NCBI GenBank assembly: GCA_030640255.1
Contig: DAOWJS010000064.1
Span: 1-15,721 of the forward strand
DNA: 15,721 bases
Direction: 5' to 3'
From: Dehalococcoidales bacterium
GTDB lineage: Bacteria; Chloroflexota; Dehalococcoidia; Dehalococcoidales; GCA-2688105
Shown here: positions 5,720 through 13,616 of the stretch, piece after piece
Layout: each line of letters opens with the position of its first letter
Position numbering within the stretch: the first letter of the stretch is position 1
Program-made: the position numbers and the translations under genes
The notes under the pieces: generated by a model
Database searches by the model: none
Told to the model about the DNA's origin: nothing
What the model saw: the letters and a program-made list of their open reading frames with translations, nothing else

Positions 5720-7741
5720 ATGAGAGCAAGAAAGAACTACATGACGAAACCTTTGGATATGTTTACCCCTACACTATTCCCTCCAAATCTCCCCGAGATT
5801 TTTAAACAAATTCACTACTATCTTTACACCAACAGCAACATCCCAAGGGCTGAAAGGCTCGGAGCCGAGATGATTAGAATTCTTTTCTGTAAGATATACG
5901 ATGAAATACATAACAGAAATGGTAAAGAGTTCATAGCAAAATCACATGAAAGTGAACAAGAAGTAGGCAACAGAACTATAAGATTATTTGAAAAGGTCAA
6001 AGAGGCTTATCCCGATGTATTTGACAAAGAAGAGAAGATTTACCTTGATGATAAATCGATCAAATATGTGATTGAGAAACTTCAAAATTATGTTCTTGTT
6101 CAAACCGAGAGAGATGTAATAAGTGAAGCTTTTCAAGCCTTTTGGGGTTCTGGGTTACGGGGAGAGAAAGGGCAATTTTTCACCCCAAGAAATATTGTTA
6201 AGATGTGCGTTGATATACTTAATCCGAAACCGGGTGAAAAGGTTATAGACCCTGCATGTGGTTCTGGTGGTTTTTTAGTGGAAGTTTTATCCCACTTGAA
6301 AGAAAAGGGGAATTTTTGCAATGTTTATGGTATAGACAAAGAGATAGATTTAGTCAAGATATGTAAAGCCTACATGGCAATTGTTGGGGATGGTCATGCA
6401 AATATATTTTGTGCAGATTCACTTTATGCAGAATCTTGGCTAAAGGAGATGAAAAAGGAGATTAAAGATGAGAGTTTTGACGTTGTGCTTACAAATCCAC
6501 CTTTTGGAGCAAAAATATTTATCGAAGACAAAGGAATCCTAAAAAACTATAAATTAGGACATGAATGGTTTAAACAGTTTTCAAACGAGTGGAAAATCAC
6601 CAATTCTGTTTGTAACCAAGTCCCACAAATTCTATTTATAGAAAGGTGCCTCCAACTCCTTAAACCAAATGGAAGAATGGCTATTGTTCTTCCCGATGGG
6701 GTTTTTGGGAATCCCACTGATAGGTATGTTTGGCACTTTATTTTAGAAAATGCAAGGATATTGGCAATAGTCAGTTTGCCACCCGAAACTTTCCTTCCAA
6801 GCACTCACACAAAAACAAGTGTTTTGTTTCTAGAGAAGATAAGAAATAATGATAAAGACTATGAGACATTTATGGCTGTTGCAAACAAAGTTGGGCATGA
6901 TAAAGATGGGAAGATAATATTTAAGATGGATAGAAATGGTAATTATATCCTCGATAATAGAGGAAATAAAATAATAGATGATGACTTACCAATCATAGCT
7001 TCCAAGTATAGAGAATTTTTAGAAGAAGAGATTATCCACCAAGCAAGCCATCTTGGATTTATTGTAACATCGTCTGAAATAAGCAATTATGTCTTTATCC
7101 CAAGTTACTATGACCCCGAAACTGAGCAAAAACTAAAAGAAATGGAAAAAACAGGCAAGTATAAGCTTATAACAATTAAAGAATTAGTTGAACAGGGATT
7201 AATATCTATAAAGAGAGGCCATGAAGTCGGCTCAAGGTATTATGGTATGGGCGGTGTTCCTTTTGTAAGGACATCTGATATTGTTAATTGGGAAATAAAA
7301 ATAGACCCCGTAAAAAGCATTCCAGAAGAAGTTTATGAAAAATATAGAAAAAGGCAAGATATAAGAGAGAATGACATTTTATTGGTTGCTGACGGGACAT
7401 TTCTTATAGGGAGAACAGCAATAGTTACTTCTTTTGATGGAAAATTAGTAATTCAGAGTCATATTAGAAGGGCTAGATGCTTAAAGCCTGAGAAACTACA
7501 TCCTTACTTGCTTCTCTATTTATTAAATACCGAAATAGTGCAAAAACAAATAGAGGAAGATACTTTTGTGCAAGCTACAATTTCTACGATTGGAGAAAGG
7601 CTATATGACATTGTGCTTCCCGTTCCTGCCGATAAAGAGATTATAACCAAAATAATAAATGACATTTCGGAAGTAATAAAGATGAAGGTAGAAGCTAGAA
7701 GAAAAATGGAAATCCTGATAAGAAATGGGAAGGAGGTATAA
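5720..7741 (+). CDS. N6-adenine DNA methylase fused to a specificity domain (HsdM-HsdS-like)
   Basis: A 673-residue protein predicted to methylate adenine in a specific DNA sequence using S-adenosylmethionine. An N-terminal helical segment (about 20-145) leads to GQFFTPRNIVKMCVDIL (151-167), the type I methylase signature. Motif I is DPACGSGGF (177-185), which binds the cofactor, and the catalytic motif IV is NPPF (259-262), placing it in the gamma class. Residues about 481-670 resemble one target-recognition half of an HsdS subunit (KLITIKELVEQGLISIKRG, PFVRTSDI, then FVQATISTIGERLYDIVLPVP and a helical tail). No PD-ExK nuclease motif is evident, so it is not an obvious type IIG enzyme. The start ATG 5720 has only a weak upstream GGG; ATG 5741 is an alternative. 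Base and codon use is clearly AT-rich compared with argG and argH, suggesting acquisition. It overlaps the ribosome-binding site of the next gene. Confidence 0.87.
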   Translation: MRARKNYMTKPLDMFTPTLFPPNLPEIFKQIHYYLYTNSNIPRAERLGAEMIRILFCKIYDEIHNRNGKEFIAKSHESEQEVGNRTIRLFEKVKEAYPDVFDKEEKIYLDDKSIKYVIEKLQNYVLVQTERDVISEAFQAFWGSGLRGEKGQFFTPRNIVKMCVDILNPKPGEKVIDPACGSGGFLVEVLSHLKEKGNFCNVYGIDKEIDLVKICKAYMAIVGDGHANIFCADSLYAESWLKEMKKEIKDESFDVVLTNPPFGAKIFIEDKGILKNYKLGHEWFKQFSNEWKITNSVCNQVPQILFIERCLQLLKPNGRMAIVLPDGVFGNPTDRYVWHFILENARILAIVSLPPETFLPSTHTKTSVLFLEKIRNNDKDYETFMAVANKVGHDKDGKIIFKMDRNGNYILDNRGNKIIDDDLPIIASKYREFLEEEIIHQASHLGFIVTSSEISNYVFIPSYYDPETEQKLKEMEKTGKYKLITIKELVEQGLISIKRGHEVGSRYYGMGGVPFVRTSDIVNWEIKIDPVKSIPEEVYEKYRKRQDIRENDILLVADGTFLIGRTAIVTSFDGKLVIQSHIRRARCLKPEKLHPYLLLYLLNTEIVQKQIEEDTFVQATISTIGERLYDIVLPVPADKEIITKIINDISEVIKMKVEARRKMEILIRNGKEV

Positions 7742-7742
7742 A

Positions 7743-8726
7743 ATGGCAGAAGGGAGGACTGTTTCTGCAACTGAACTCACAGATAAAGATAAGTGGGCAT
7801 TAAAGATATGCCTAAGCATCGGTGAATCTCTCGCCGACTTAATATCACACAATGATAGTAAGAAAGACTTTACGAAGAAATACGGGAGAGTCCATCTAAG
7901 TAGAGATGCAGGGCTTGGCTTAGCTGGAGCTAAACTACAAAGGGATGCTCTTTGCACAAGAGGAAGACAAGGCAAGGCTCCTTATTCAAACAGAAATTTA
8001 AGATGGCATCCCCTTATAATAGCTATGGAAACCCCGGATTATGCTGAGGAAGTTGAAGAGGTTACCACTGACAACAAATCGTTGGTGTTTATTATAGATG
8101 GTGATCTTTGGTATCCTAAAGATGTCCACAAATTGCCGAAGGCATATTGTACTCCTTTTGATAAGTGGTATACCATTAAAGATGAACTCGTTCAATGGAC
8201 TCAAGAAGATTGGACTAATAATTCTTGTGTAATACCTGCAATGGAACATTCAACATTGGAATACTCTGTAGAGACTTTTGCCATCTTAGGAATTTCCATT
8301 GTTAGCAATTTTTACAATGTAGATCCACTAAAATCATACAATGTTACTTTAGAAGTGTTTAAAGAGCATCATTACAGCCCGAGCTCAGAATATCCAAAAC
8401 AAAGTGACATAGTGGGAATAATATTGTGTCCACTATGTCTTACGCCATTGAATAGTCCACCTGCGAATCTAAATTTACCAGTCCGAGAAGAAGTATTCCA
8501 AGCACCCTGGAGAAGGGCTAAAAGGGGGGAAGGTGAAGCGGGAAGCTTGCAACTATTTCATGTAGTTCCTTTAAAGGAAAGCGAGATATATCACACTCCG
8601 AGATTGGTAAGGTATGGTCATCGTTGGTGCAACGTCACTACGGCTGACCATTCCGTTGACGAAACGGTAGATTTCATGCGGGCTGTTGTAGAGGCACATG
8701 AAAGAAAAAGGCGAGATGTGAGATGA
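7743..8726 (+). CDS. Putative HNH-like restriction endonuclease partner
   Basis: A 327-residue protein from ATG 7743, which follows the methylase stop by one base and has AAGGAGG at 7730-7736. An in-frame ATG at 7725 would precede that ribosome-binding site and is less likely. I do not recognise residues 1-220. The C-terminus has the layout of a beta-beta-alpha-metal (HNH) nuclease: CPLC at 229-232, a strand with FHVVPL containing His273, His284, then YGHRWCNV with His293, Cys296 and Asn297, followed by a helix. The usual Asp before the first His is Phe here, and the CxxC to His gap is long (about 40 residues, with a basic RRAKRGEGEAG stretch). Placed directly after a specificity-fused methylase, it is most simply the cognate restriction nuclease; this is inference. 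Its TGA stop overlaps the argH ATG. Confidence 0.68.
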   Translation: MAEGRTVSATELTDKDKWALKICLSIGESLADLISHNDSKKDFTKKYGRVHLSRDAGLGLAGAKLQRDALCTRGRQGKAPYSNRNLRWHPLIIAMETPDYAEEVEEVTTDNKSLVFIIDGDLWYPKDVHKLPKAYCTPFDKWYTIKDELVQWTQEDWTNNSCVIPAMEHSTLEYSVETFAILGISIVSNFYNVDPLKSYNVTLEVFKEHHYSPSSEYPKQSDIVGIILCPLCLTPLNSPPANLNLPVREEVFQAPWRRAKRGEGEAGSLQLFHVVPLKESEIYHTPRLVRYGHRWCNVTTADHSVDETVDFMRAVVEAHERKRRDVR

Positions 8727-10108
8727 GCCATATTCGTGGTCGTTTTCATAAGAAGGCTGGTGAATTAGTAACTGAATATACCGCTTCTATTCCTTTTGAT
8801 TGGCGGTTATATCGCCATGATATTGGTGGCAGTGTTGCCCACGCCAGGATGCTGGCCAAGCAAGGTATAATTTCACAAGAAGAGGCTGAGATTATCACCC
8901 AGGGACTGGCAGCTATCGGCGAGGAAATAGACCAAGGTAAATTTCAGTTTAAGCCTGAACTGGAAGATATCCATATGAATATTGAAGCCCGGCTCATCGA
9001 GAAGGTAGGCGAGGTGGGTGGTAAGCTCCACACTGCCCGCTCTAGAAACGACCAGGTGGCTCTGGATTTGCGTCTTTTTGCCAAGGAGGCAATCGCTGAG
9101 ACCCTGGTCAAGCTGAGGGATTTTCAGCAGGCTCTAATTAACCTGGCTGAAGCCAATAAGGGTGTGGTCATGCCGGGATATACCCATTTGCAGCCTGCCC
9201 AGCCGGTGCTTTTGGCTCATCACCTTTTAGCCTATTTTGAGATGCTCCAGCGGGATATTGACCGCTTTGGTGATTGCCTGAAGCGCACCGATGTCATGCC
9301 CCTGGGCAGTGGGGCGATAGGTGGCGTAGCCTATAGTATTGACCGCGACTTCCTGGCTCGTGAGCTGGGCTTTAGCCGGGTAAGTCAAAATAGTATTGAT
9401 GCCGTCTCGGATAGAGACTTTGTGGTCGAGTATGAGGCAGCGGCTAGCCTGTGTATGATGCACCTCTCCCGGCTGGCTGAGGAGATTATTTTATGGTCTT
9501 CAGCTGAGTTTGATTTTATTGAGCTTGATGAAGCTTATGCTACTGGTAGCAGCATTATGCCCCAGAAGAAGAACCCTGATGTAGCTGAGTTGGTTCGGGG
9601 TAAGACGGGGCGGGTCTATGGTAAACTTATGGCTCTGCTAACGACAATGAAGGCTCTGCCCTTATCCTATAATAGAGATATGCAGGAGGATAAGGAGGGT
9701 TTCTTTGACACCGTGGATACCCTGCTATCTACCTTAGAAGTATTTACCGGTATGGTTAAAACCCTGCGGGTTAAAGCGGAAAATATGGGGCTGAGGGTTA
9801 AGCAAGGTTATATTTTAGCTACTGACCTGGCTGACTATTTAGTCAAAAAAGGGGAATCCTTCCGCACCGCTCACAATATAGTAGCCCGGTTGGTTAGCTA
9901 CGCTGCGGAAAAGGGTAAGTCATTTAGTGAAATCAGCCTGGCTGAATATAAGGAGTTTTCCTCCTTGTTTGAAGAGGATATTTACTCGGTTAACGCTGAG
10001 TCATCTATTGCTGCCCGGGATGTCATTGGGGGCACGGCTCCGGGGCAGGTAGACCGAGCCTTAGCCGCCGCCAAGAAAATAATTGGAGACTTTAGGGGTG
10101 GAAAGTAG
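8723..10108 (+). CDS. argH: Argininosuccinate lyase
   Basis: ArgH splits argininosuccinate into arginine and fumarate, the last step of arginine synthesis. The 461-residue length is typical for this fumarase/aspartase superfamily enzyme. Visible motifs are HTARSRNDQV (103-112), PGYTHLQPAQP (151-161) with the active-site Thr-His pair, and the signature GSSIMPQKKN (275-284), whose mobile loop carries the catalytic serine. The N-terminus reads MSHIRGRF in place of the common LWGGRF form. The ATG start overlaps the stop of the putative nuclease in an ATGA arrangement, and no strong Shine-Dalgarno precedes it, so its translation may depend on ribosomes finishing the upstream gene. Composition returns to that of the other arg genes at this point. 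Confidence 0.97.
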   Translation: MSHIRGRFHKKAGELVTEYTASIPFDWRLYRHDIGGSVAHARMLAKQGIISQEEAEIITQGLAAIGEEIDQGKFQFKPELEDIHMNIEARLIEKVGEVGGKLHTARSRNDQVALDLRLFAKEAIAETLVKLRDFQQALINLAEANKGVVMPGYTHLQPAQPVLLAHHLLAYFEMLQRDIDRFGDCLKRTDVMPLGSGAIGGVAYSIDRDFLARELGFSRVSQNSIDAVSDRDFVVEYEAAASLCMMHLSRLAEEIILWSSAEFDFIELDEAYATGSSIMPQKKNPDVAELVRGKTGRVYGKLMALLTTMKALPLSYNRDMQEDKEGFFDTVDTLLSTLEVFTGMVKTLRVKAENMGLRVKQGYILATDLADYLVKKGESFRTAHNIVARLVSYAAEKGKSFSEISLAEYKEFSSLFEEDIYSVNAESSIAARDVIGGTAPGQVDRALAAAKKIIGDFRGGK

Positions 10109-10769
10109 CCCCAGGGTCAAGCTTGCCCCGTCTATTCTCTCTGCCGATTTCAGCCGTCTTGGTGAGCAGGTAGCTGAAGCCACTAAGGCCGGTGCTGACT
10201 ATATTCATGTGGATGTTATGGATGGGCACTTTGTGCCCAGTATAACTGTTGGGGCTCCGGTAGTAGCCGCTATTCGTCATTGGACCGACCTCCCCCTGGA
10301 TGTCCACCTTATGGTTGAGGCGCCTGAGTCTCAGGTTGACCAGTTTGCTCAGGCTGGGGCTGACATTATCACCGTTCATATAGAAGCCTGTCCCCATATC
10401 CAGCGAGTAGTGCAAAAAATTAAGGGGCTAGGGGTTAAGGCCGGGGTTTCCCTCAACCCGGGCACACCGGTAAGCACGCTTAATGAGATTCTTTCTTCCC
10501 TTGATTTAGTCCTGGTGATGACAGTACACCCTGGCTTGGGCGGGCAGGCTTTTATTGAGGCTATGCTGGATAAGGTAGCTTGTTTACGGGCTGAGCTAGA
10601 CAGAAGGGGTTTGGCTACCGAGCTGGAGGTGGATGGTGGCATCACTGCTGAGGTTGCCCCCAGGGTGGTAAGGGTTGGCGCCACGGTATTAGTCGCTGGG
10701 GCAGCCGTGTTTAAGTCAGGACAAACGGTGAAGGAAGCCCTGGAAAAGATACGGGCTAGCTTAGGCTAG
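10098..10769 (+). CDS. rpe: Ribulose-phosphate 3-epimerase
   Basis: Rpe interconverts ribulose 5-phosphate and xylulose 5-phosphate in the pentose phosphate pathway. It is a TIM-barrel enzyme; the 223-residue length fits. Catalytic and metal residues can be placed: Ser12 in LAPSILSADF, His37 and Asp39 in HVDVMDGHFVP, His70 in DVHLMV, and Asp179 in LEVDGGI. The phosphate loop reads MTVHPGLGGQ, where many members have MSVNPGFGGQ. GTG 10098 is preferred, with GGAG at 10085-10088 upstream; an in-frame TTG at 10083 would add five residues. The gene overlaps argH by 11 bases, implying the same transcript, and its end overlaps the 3' end of rpmB on the other strand by 14 bases. Confidence 0.94.
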   Translation: MESSPRVKLAPSILSADFSRLGEQVAEATKAGADYIHVDVMDGHFVPSITVGAPVVAAIRHWTDLPLDVHLMVEAPESQVDQFAQAGADIITVHIEACPHIQRVVQKIKGLGVKAGVSLNPGTPVSTLNEILSSLDLVLVMTVHPGLGGQAFIEAMLDKVACLRAELDRRGLATELEVDGGITAEVAPRVVRVGATVLVAGAAVFKSGQTVKEALEKIRASLG

Positions 10770-10959
10770 AAGGTAGCTTTTTCGCCACTTTGTGCTGGGT
10801 GCGCAGGCATCTAGTACACAGGTTGAGTCGTCTTGGCTGTCCATCTATAGTAATAGTAACCGGGTGAATGTTAGGCACCCAGCGACGGTTGGTACGGCGT
10901 TTTGAGTGGCTCACATTGTGACCGAATTGCGGTGATTTCCCGCATAAATCACACTTCAA
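10756..10959 (-). CDS. rpmB: 50S ribosomal protein L28
   Basis: A 67-residue L28, a structural protein of the large ribosomal subunit. The sequence begins MKCDLCGKSPQFGHNVSHSK, a classic L28 start, and continues with the basic RRTNRRWVPNI segment. It is the zinc-binding form, with CxxC at 3-6 and at 48-51. The start is TTG at 10959-10957, 8 bases after AAAGGAG (10974-10968 on this strand). An upstream in-frame TTG at 10983 would add eight residues but would run through the ribosome-binding site. It is convergent with rpe (14-base overlap, no terminator seen between) and divergent from fakA. Confidence 0.95.
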   Translation of the reverse strand: MKCDLCGKSPQFGHNVSHSKRRTNRRWVPNIHPVTITIDGQPRRLNLCTRCLRTQHKVAKKLPSSLS

Positions 10960-10972
10960 TATCTCTTCTCCT

Positions 10973-11001
10973 TTGACAGTCAACCGAGTTTACAGTAAAA
11001 T
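10973..11001 (+). promoter_or_regulatory. Strong sigma-70-type promoter for fakA-degV-recG
   Basis: A perfect TTGACA (10973-10978), a 17-base spacer and TAAAAT (10996-11001), one base from consensus. Transcription would begin near 11008, giving about 80 bases of leader before fakA at 11088. The -35 lies over the rpmB leader, directly beside the rpmB ribosome-binding site. Confidence 0.65.
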
Positions 11002-11012
11002 TACTTTACTAG

Positions 11013-11041
11013 ATATTATCATAGTCAGCCAAGCTTAGCAA
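11013..11041 (-). promoter_or_regulatory. Candidate rpmB promoter
   Basis: On the minus strand TTGCTA (11041-11036) is followed by 17 bases and TAATAT (11018-11013). Transcription would start near 11006, about 47 bases before the rpmB start. Its start would nearly coincide with that of the opposite fakA promoter, so the two could exclude one another. Confidence 0.4.
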
Positions 11042-11057
11042 GGATGAGGTCGTTTAG

Positions 11058-11083
11058 TAACCTATCCCCCTGAAAGGAAGGGA
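11058..11083. repeat. Repeat end next to the fakA ribosome-binding site
   Basis: ACCTATCCCCCTGA, within this stretch, matches the left end of the repeat block at 2773-2786. Here it is directly followed by AAGGAAGGG, the fakA Shine-Dalgarno region. Only the end of the repeat is present, and no hairpin partner is seen nearby. Confidence 0.5.
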
Positions 11084-11087
11084 TAAG

Positions 11088-12725
11088 ATGAAGCAAGTTG
11101 ATTCTGTCAACGGGCAAGATTTAAGGGAAATGTTTGCTGCCGCTACCTCCTGGCTGGAGAAAAGTGCTTCAGATGTTGACGCCTTAAATGTCTTCCCGGT
11201 GCCTGATGGTGATACCGGGACTAATATGCTGCTTACCATGCGTTCCACTATAGAGGAAGCCTATCGGGCTCCTGACCGGAGCGCTTCCGTGATAGCTCAG
11301 GCTATGGCTAAAGGGGCACTGATGGGGGCTCGGGGCAATAGCGGAGTAATCCTGTCCCAGATTTGGCGTGGCTTAGCCCAGGGCTTAGCCGACAAGGAAT
11401 CATTTACCGGTAGCGACCTGGCTGATGGCTTACTCAAGGCATCAATGATGGCTTATAAAGGGTTAAGCAATCCGGTAGAGGGAACCATTCTTACCGTAAT
11501 TAAAGATGCCGCATCGGCTGCCGGGGCAGAGGCGGCTAGCGGTAGCAGTGACTTAATATCAGTTATGTCAGCTACAGTTAATGCCGCCAGGGAGTCGGTG
11601 GCTAATACTCCTAGCCTGCTACCGGTGTTAAGGGAGGCTGGGGTGGTAGATGCTGGGGGACAAGGTCTGTATATAATTCTGGAGGGGGCGTTGCTCTACC
11701 TTAAAGGTGAGGTTGAGGCGATGCAGTTCCGTAAGCCCTGGATTATTGCCAGTAGTACCCCCCTGGCTGCCACCAGGACGCCGCAAATGATAGCCGCCGA
11801 TGAGGTGCCCTTTGGATACTGCACCGAGTTTATGCTCAAGGGAGGAGGGCTTAACCCGGACAAAATTAGGACCAAGCTGGAGAAGAAAGGAGAGTCTCTA
11901 ATTGTAGTCGGTGATGAATCTACGGTTAGGGTTCATATCCATACCCTAGACCCGGGCACTGTTATTCGCTATGCTACCTCCTTGGGCACCGCGCATCAGG
12001 TATCTATTCGGAATATGGATGAGCAGCACCAGGATTACTTGGCGATGCAGAAGGAGAGGGCACCGGCGGTTGATGTGGCTATTATTGCTGTGGTCTCCGG
12101 GGACGGGCTTGGTGAGGTTTTCACTAGCCTGGGGGTGACCGCTGTTGTCCCCGGTGGACAGACGATGAATCCCAGCACTAAGGATTTGCTCCAGGCGGTA
12201 GAGTCGGCAGCTTCAGACAAGATTATTATCTTGCCTAATAACAAAAATATAGTGCCTGCCGCCAACCAGGTCAAATCCTTGACCGAGAAAATTATTGAAG
12301 TGGTGCCTACGGTGACCATTCCCCAGGGGATAGCTGCCCTCTTAGCCTTTGACTATGAGGCTGACCTGGAGACAAACACTCAGCTTATGGGAAAGGCAAA
12401 ATCGGCAGTAAAGTCTATTGAAATTACTCGGGCGGTGCGTTCCACCCAGCTAGGTGGATTGAAGATTAAGAAGAAGCAGGCTATCGGCTTTCTGGATGGG
12501 GACTTAGTAGCTGCCGGTGATAATATTACTGACGTGCTTAATGAGGTGCTAGCTAGGCTAGATTTAGATAAAGCCGAGGTGGTTACCATCTACTACGGGG
12601 CTGATACCAAGCCGGCCGAGGCGGAACAGGTTAGTGTCGCTATCCGTGAACAACATCCTCAACTGCAGGTTGAGGTAGTTCGGGGTAACCAGCCTCACTA
12701 TAACTATATTGTTTCTGTAGAGTAG
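11088..12725 (+). CDS. fakA: Fatty acid kinase catalytic subunit, DAK2/YloV family
   Basis: FakA-type proteins phosphorylate fatty acids held by a FakB (DegV) partner, making acyl-phosphate for phospholipid synthesis. The 545-residue length matches the family. The N-terminal DAK2/DhaL kinase domain shows NVFPVPDGDTGTNML (34-48) with Asp40 and Asp42 for magnesium-ATP, MGARGNSG (79-86), and GVVDAGGQGL (185-194). The middle domain keeps Cys245 (FGYCTEF) and His283 and His285 (VRVHIHT), conserved positions thought to bind metal in the family. The C-terminal third is DegV-like. The ATG start follows AAGGAAGGG. A degV gene comes next after 17 bases, which supports the kinase role over an older annotation as dihydroxyacetone kinase. 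Exact substrates are inferred. Confidence 0.88.
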   Translation: MKQVDSVNGQDLREMFAAATSWLEKSASDVDALNVFPVPDGDTGTNMLLTMRSTIEEAYRAPDRSASVIAQAMAKGALMGARGNSGVILSQIWRGLAQGLADKESFTGSDLADGLLKASMMAYKGLSNPVEGTILTVIKDAASAAGAEAASGSSDLISVMSATVNAARESVANTPSLLPVLREAGVVDAGGQGLYIILEGALLYLKGEVEAMQFRKPWIIASSTPLAATRTPQMIAADEVPFGYCTEFMLKGGGLNPDKIRTKLEKKGESLIVVGDESTVRVHIHTLDPGTVIRYATSLGTAHQVSIRNMDEQHQDYLAMQKERAPAVDVAIIAVVSGDGLGEVFTSLGVTAVVPGGQTMNPSTKDLLQAVESAASDKIIILPNNKNIVPAANQVKSLTEKIIEVVPTVTIPQGIAALLAFDYEADLETNTQLMGKAKSAVKSIEITRAVRSTQLGGLKIKKKQAIGFLDGDLVAAGDNITDVLNEVLARLDLDKAEVVTIYYGADTKPAEAEQVSVAIREQHPQLQVEVVRGNQPHYNYIVSVE

Positions 12726-12742
12726 TCGGGTAGATTTCGGCT

Positions 12743-13585
12743 ATGACGGTTAAGATTGTGACTGACAGTGTCGCTGATTTACCCTCTCAGGCGGTTGAAG
12801 AACTGGGAGTTACCGTGATTCCGCTAAATGTTCGCTTTGGAGAAGAGGTCTATCGTGACGGCATTGACCTGACTGCTGAGCAGTTCTACGAGAGGCTAAG
12901 GCACAGTAAAATCCTACCGGTTACTTCAGTGCCATCGCCTCAAAGCTTTGCTGAGGCATATGATAAGCTGGCTGAAGAGACCGACGAAATCCTGGCTATT
13001 CTTCTTAGTTCCAAGCTCAGCGGCACCTATGAGGTGGCGTTACAAAGTATAGGGTTGATGAAGCGGAAATGCCGGGTGGAGGTAATTGATTCCCTAACGG
13101 CGGTTATGGCACAGGGGTTTGTTGTTATGAGGGCGGCTAAGGCGGCTCAGGCTGGGGCTAGCCTTGATGAGGTGATAGAGGTAACCCATCGCAATATAAA
13201 GCGGGTGGATTTCCGGGCCGCATTTGACACTCTGGAGTATCTCAGAAGGGGAGGACGCATTGGTAAGGCGCAGGCTTTGCTGGGGTCAATGCTTACGATA
13301 AATCCCATTATAACCATAAAGGACGGTGTGGTTGAGCCTGCGGGCAGAACTCGCTCTCGGGCTAAGGCAGTAGACTACTTATATAATTTTGCTCTGAGCT
13401 TCTCCCGTATTGAGGAGATGGCGGTTGAGGACGCTGCTTGCCCCGATGAAGCCGATAGATTAGTTCAGCGGCTTAGTTCTAAATTTCCCCAGGAGCGTAT
13501 CTATTGCTCCAAAACGACCCCGGTAATCGGCACCCATACCGGTCCCGGTCTCCTGTTGGTAGCTATATTGGGCGATAGAGGGTAA
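12743..13585 (+). CDS. DegV family fatty-acid-binding protein (FakB-type)
   Basis: DegV/FakB proteins bind a fatty acid in a deep pocket and present its carboxyl to FakA. The 280-residue length is normal. The N-terminus MTVKIVTDSVADLP is typical; the carboxylate-binding residues described for FakB map to Thr61 in TSVPS (61-65), Ser93 in SSKLSGTY (89-96), and His265 in THTGPG. LEYLRRGGRIG (164-174) is the family signature. The ATG at 12743 has only a weak upstream purine run, so translation may be coupled to fakA. The gap to recG is 31 bases. Which fatty acid is bound cannot be read from the sequence. Confidence 0.9.
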   Translation: MTVKIVTDSVADLPSQAVEELGVTVIPLNVRFGEEVYRDGIDLTAEQFYERLRHSKILPVTSVPSPQSFAEAYDKLAEETDEILAILLSSKLSGTYEVALQSIGLMKRKCRVEVIDSLTAVMAQGFVVMRAAKAAQAGASLDEVIEVTHRNIKRVDFRAAFDTLEYLRRGGRIGKAQALLGSMLTINPIITIKDGVVEPAGRTRSRAKAVDYLYNFALSFSRIEEMAVEDAACPDEADRLVQRLSSKFPQERIYCSKTTPVIGTHTGPGLLLVAILGDRG

Positions 13586-13616
13586 CTATTAAGTTGAGGC
13601 GGACGGAGGCAAGGTC

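Noticed and set aside
7725..7742. Upstream ATG at 7725 as the start of the HNH-like gene
   Set aside because: The Shine-Dalgarno at 7730-7736 lies downstream of it and is spaced correctly for ATG 7743.
5720..8726. Classical type I restriction system
   Set aside because: No HsdR translocase and no separate two-domain HsdS are present; the specificity part is fused to the methylase and holds one domain.
11088..12725. Dihydroxyacetone kinase
   Set aside because: The length, the HIHT middle domain, the DegV-like end and the adjacent degV gene fit FakA, and no DhaK subunit is present.
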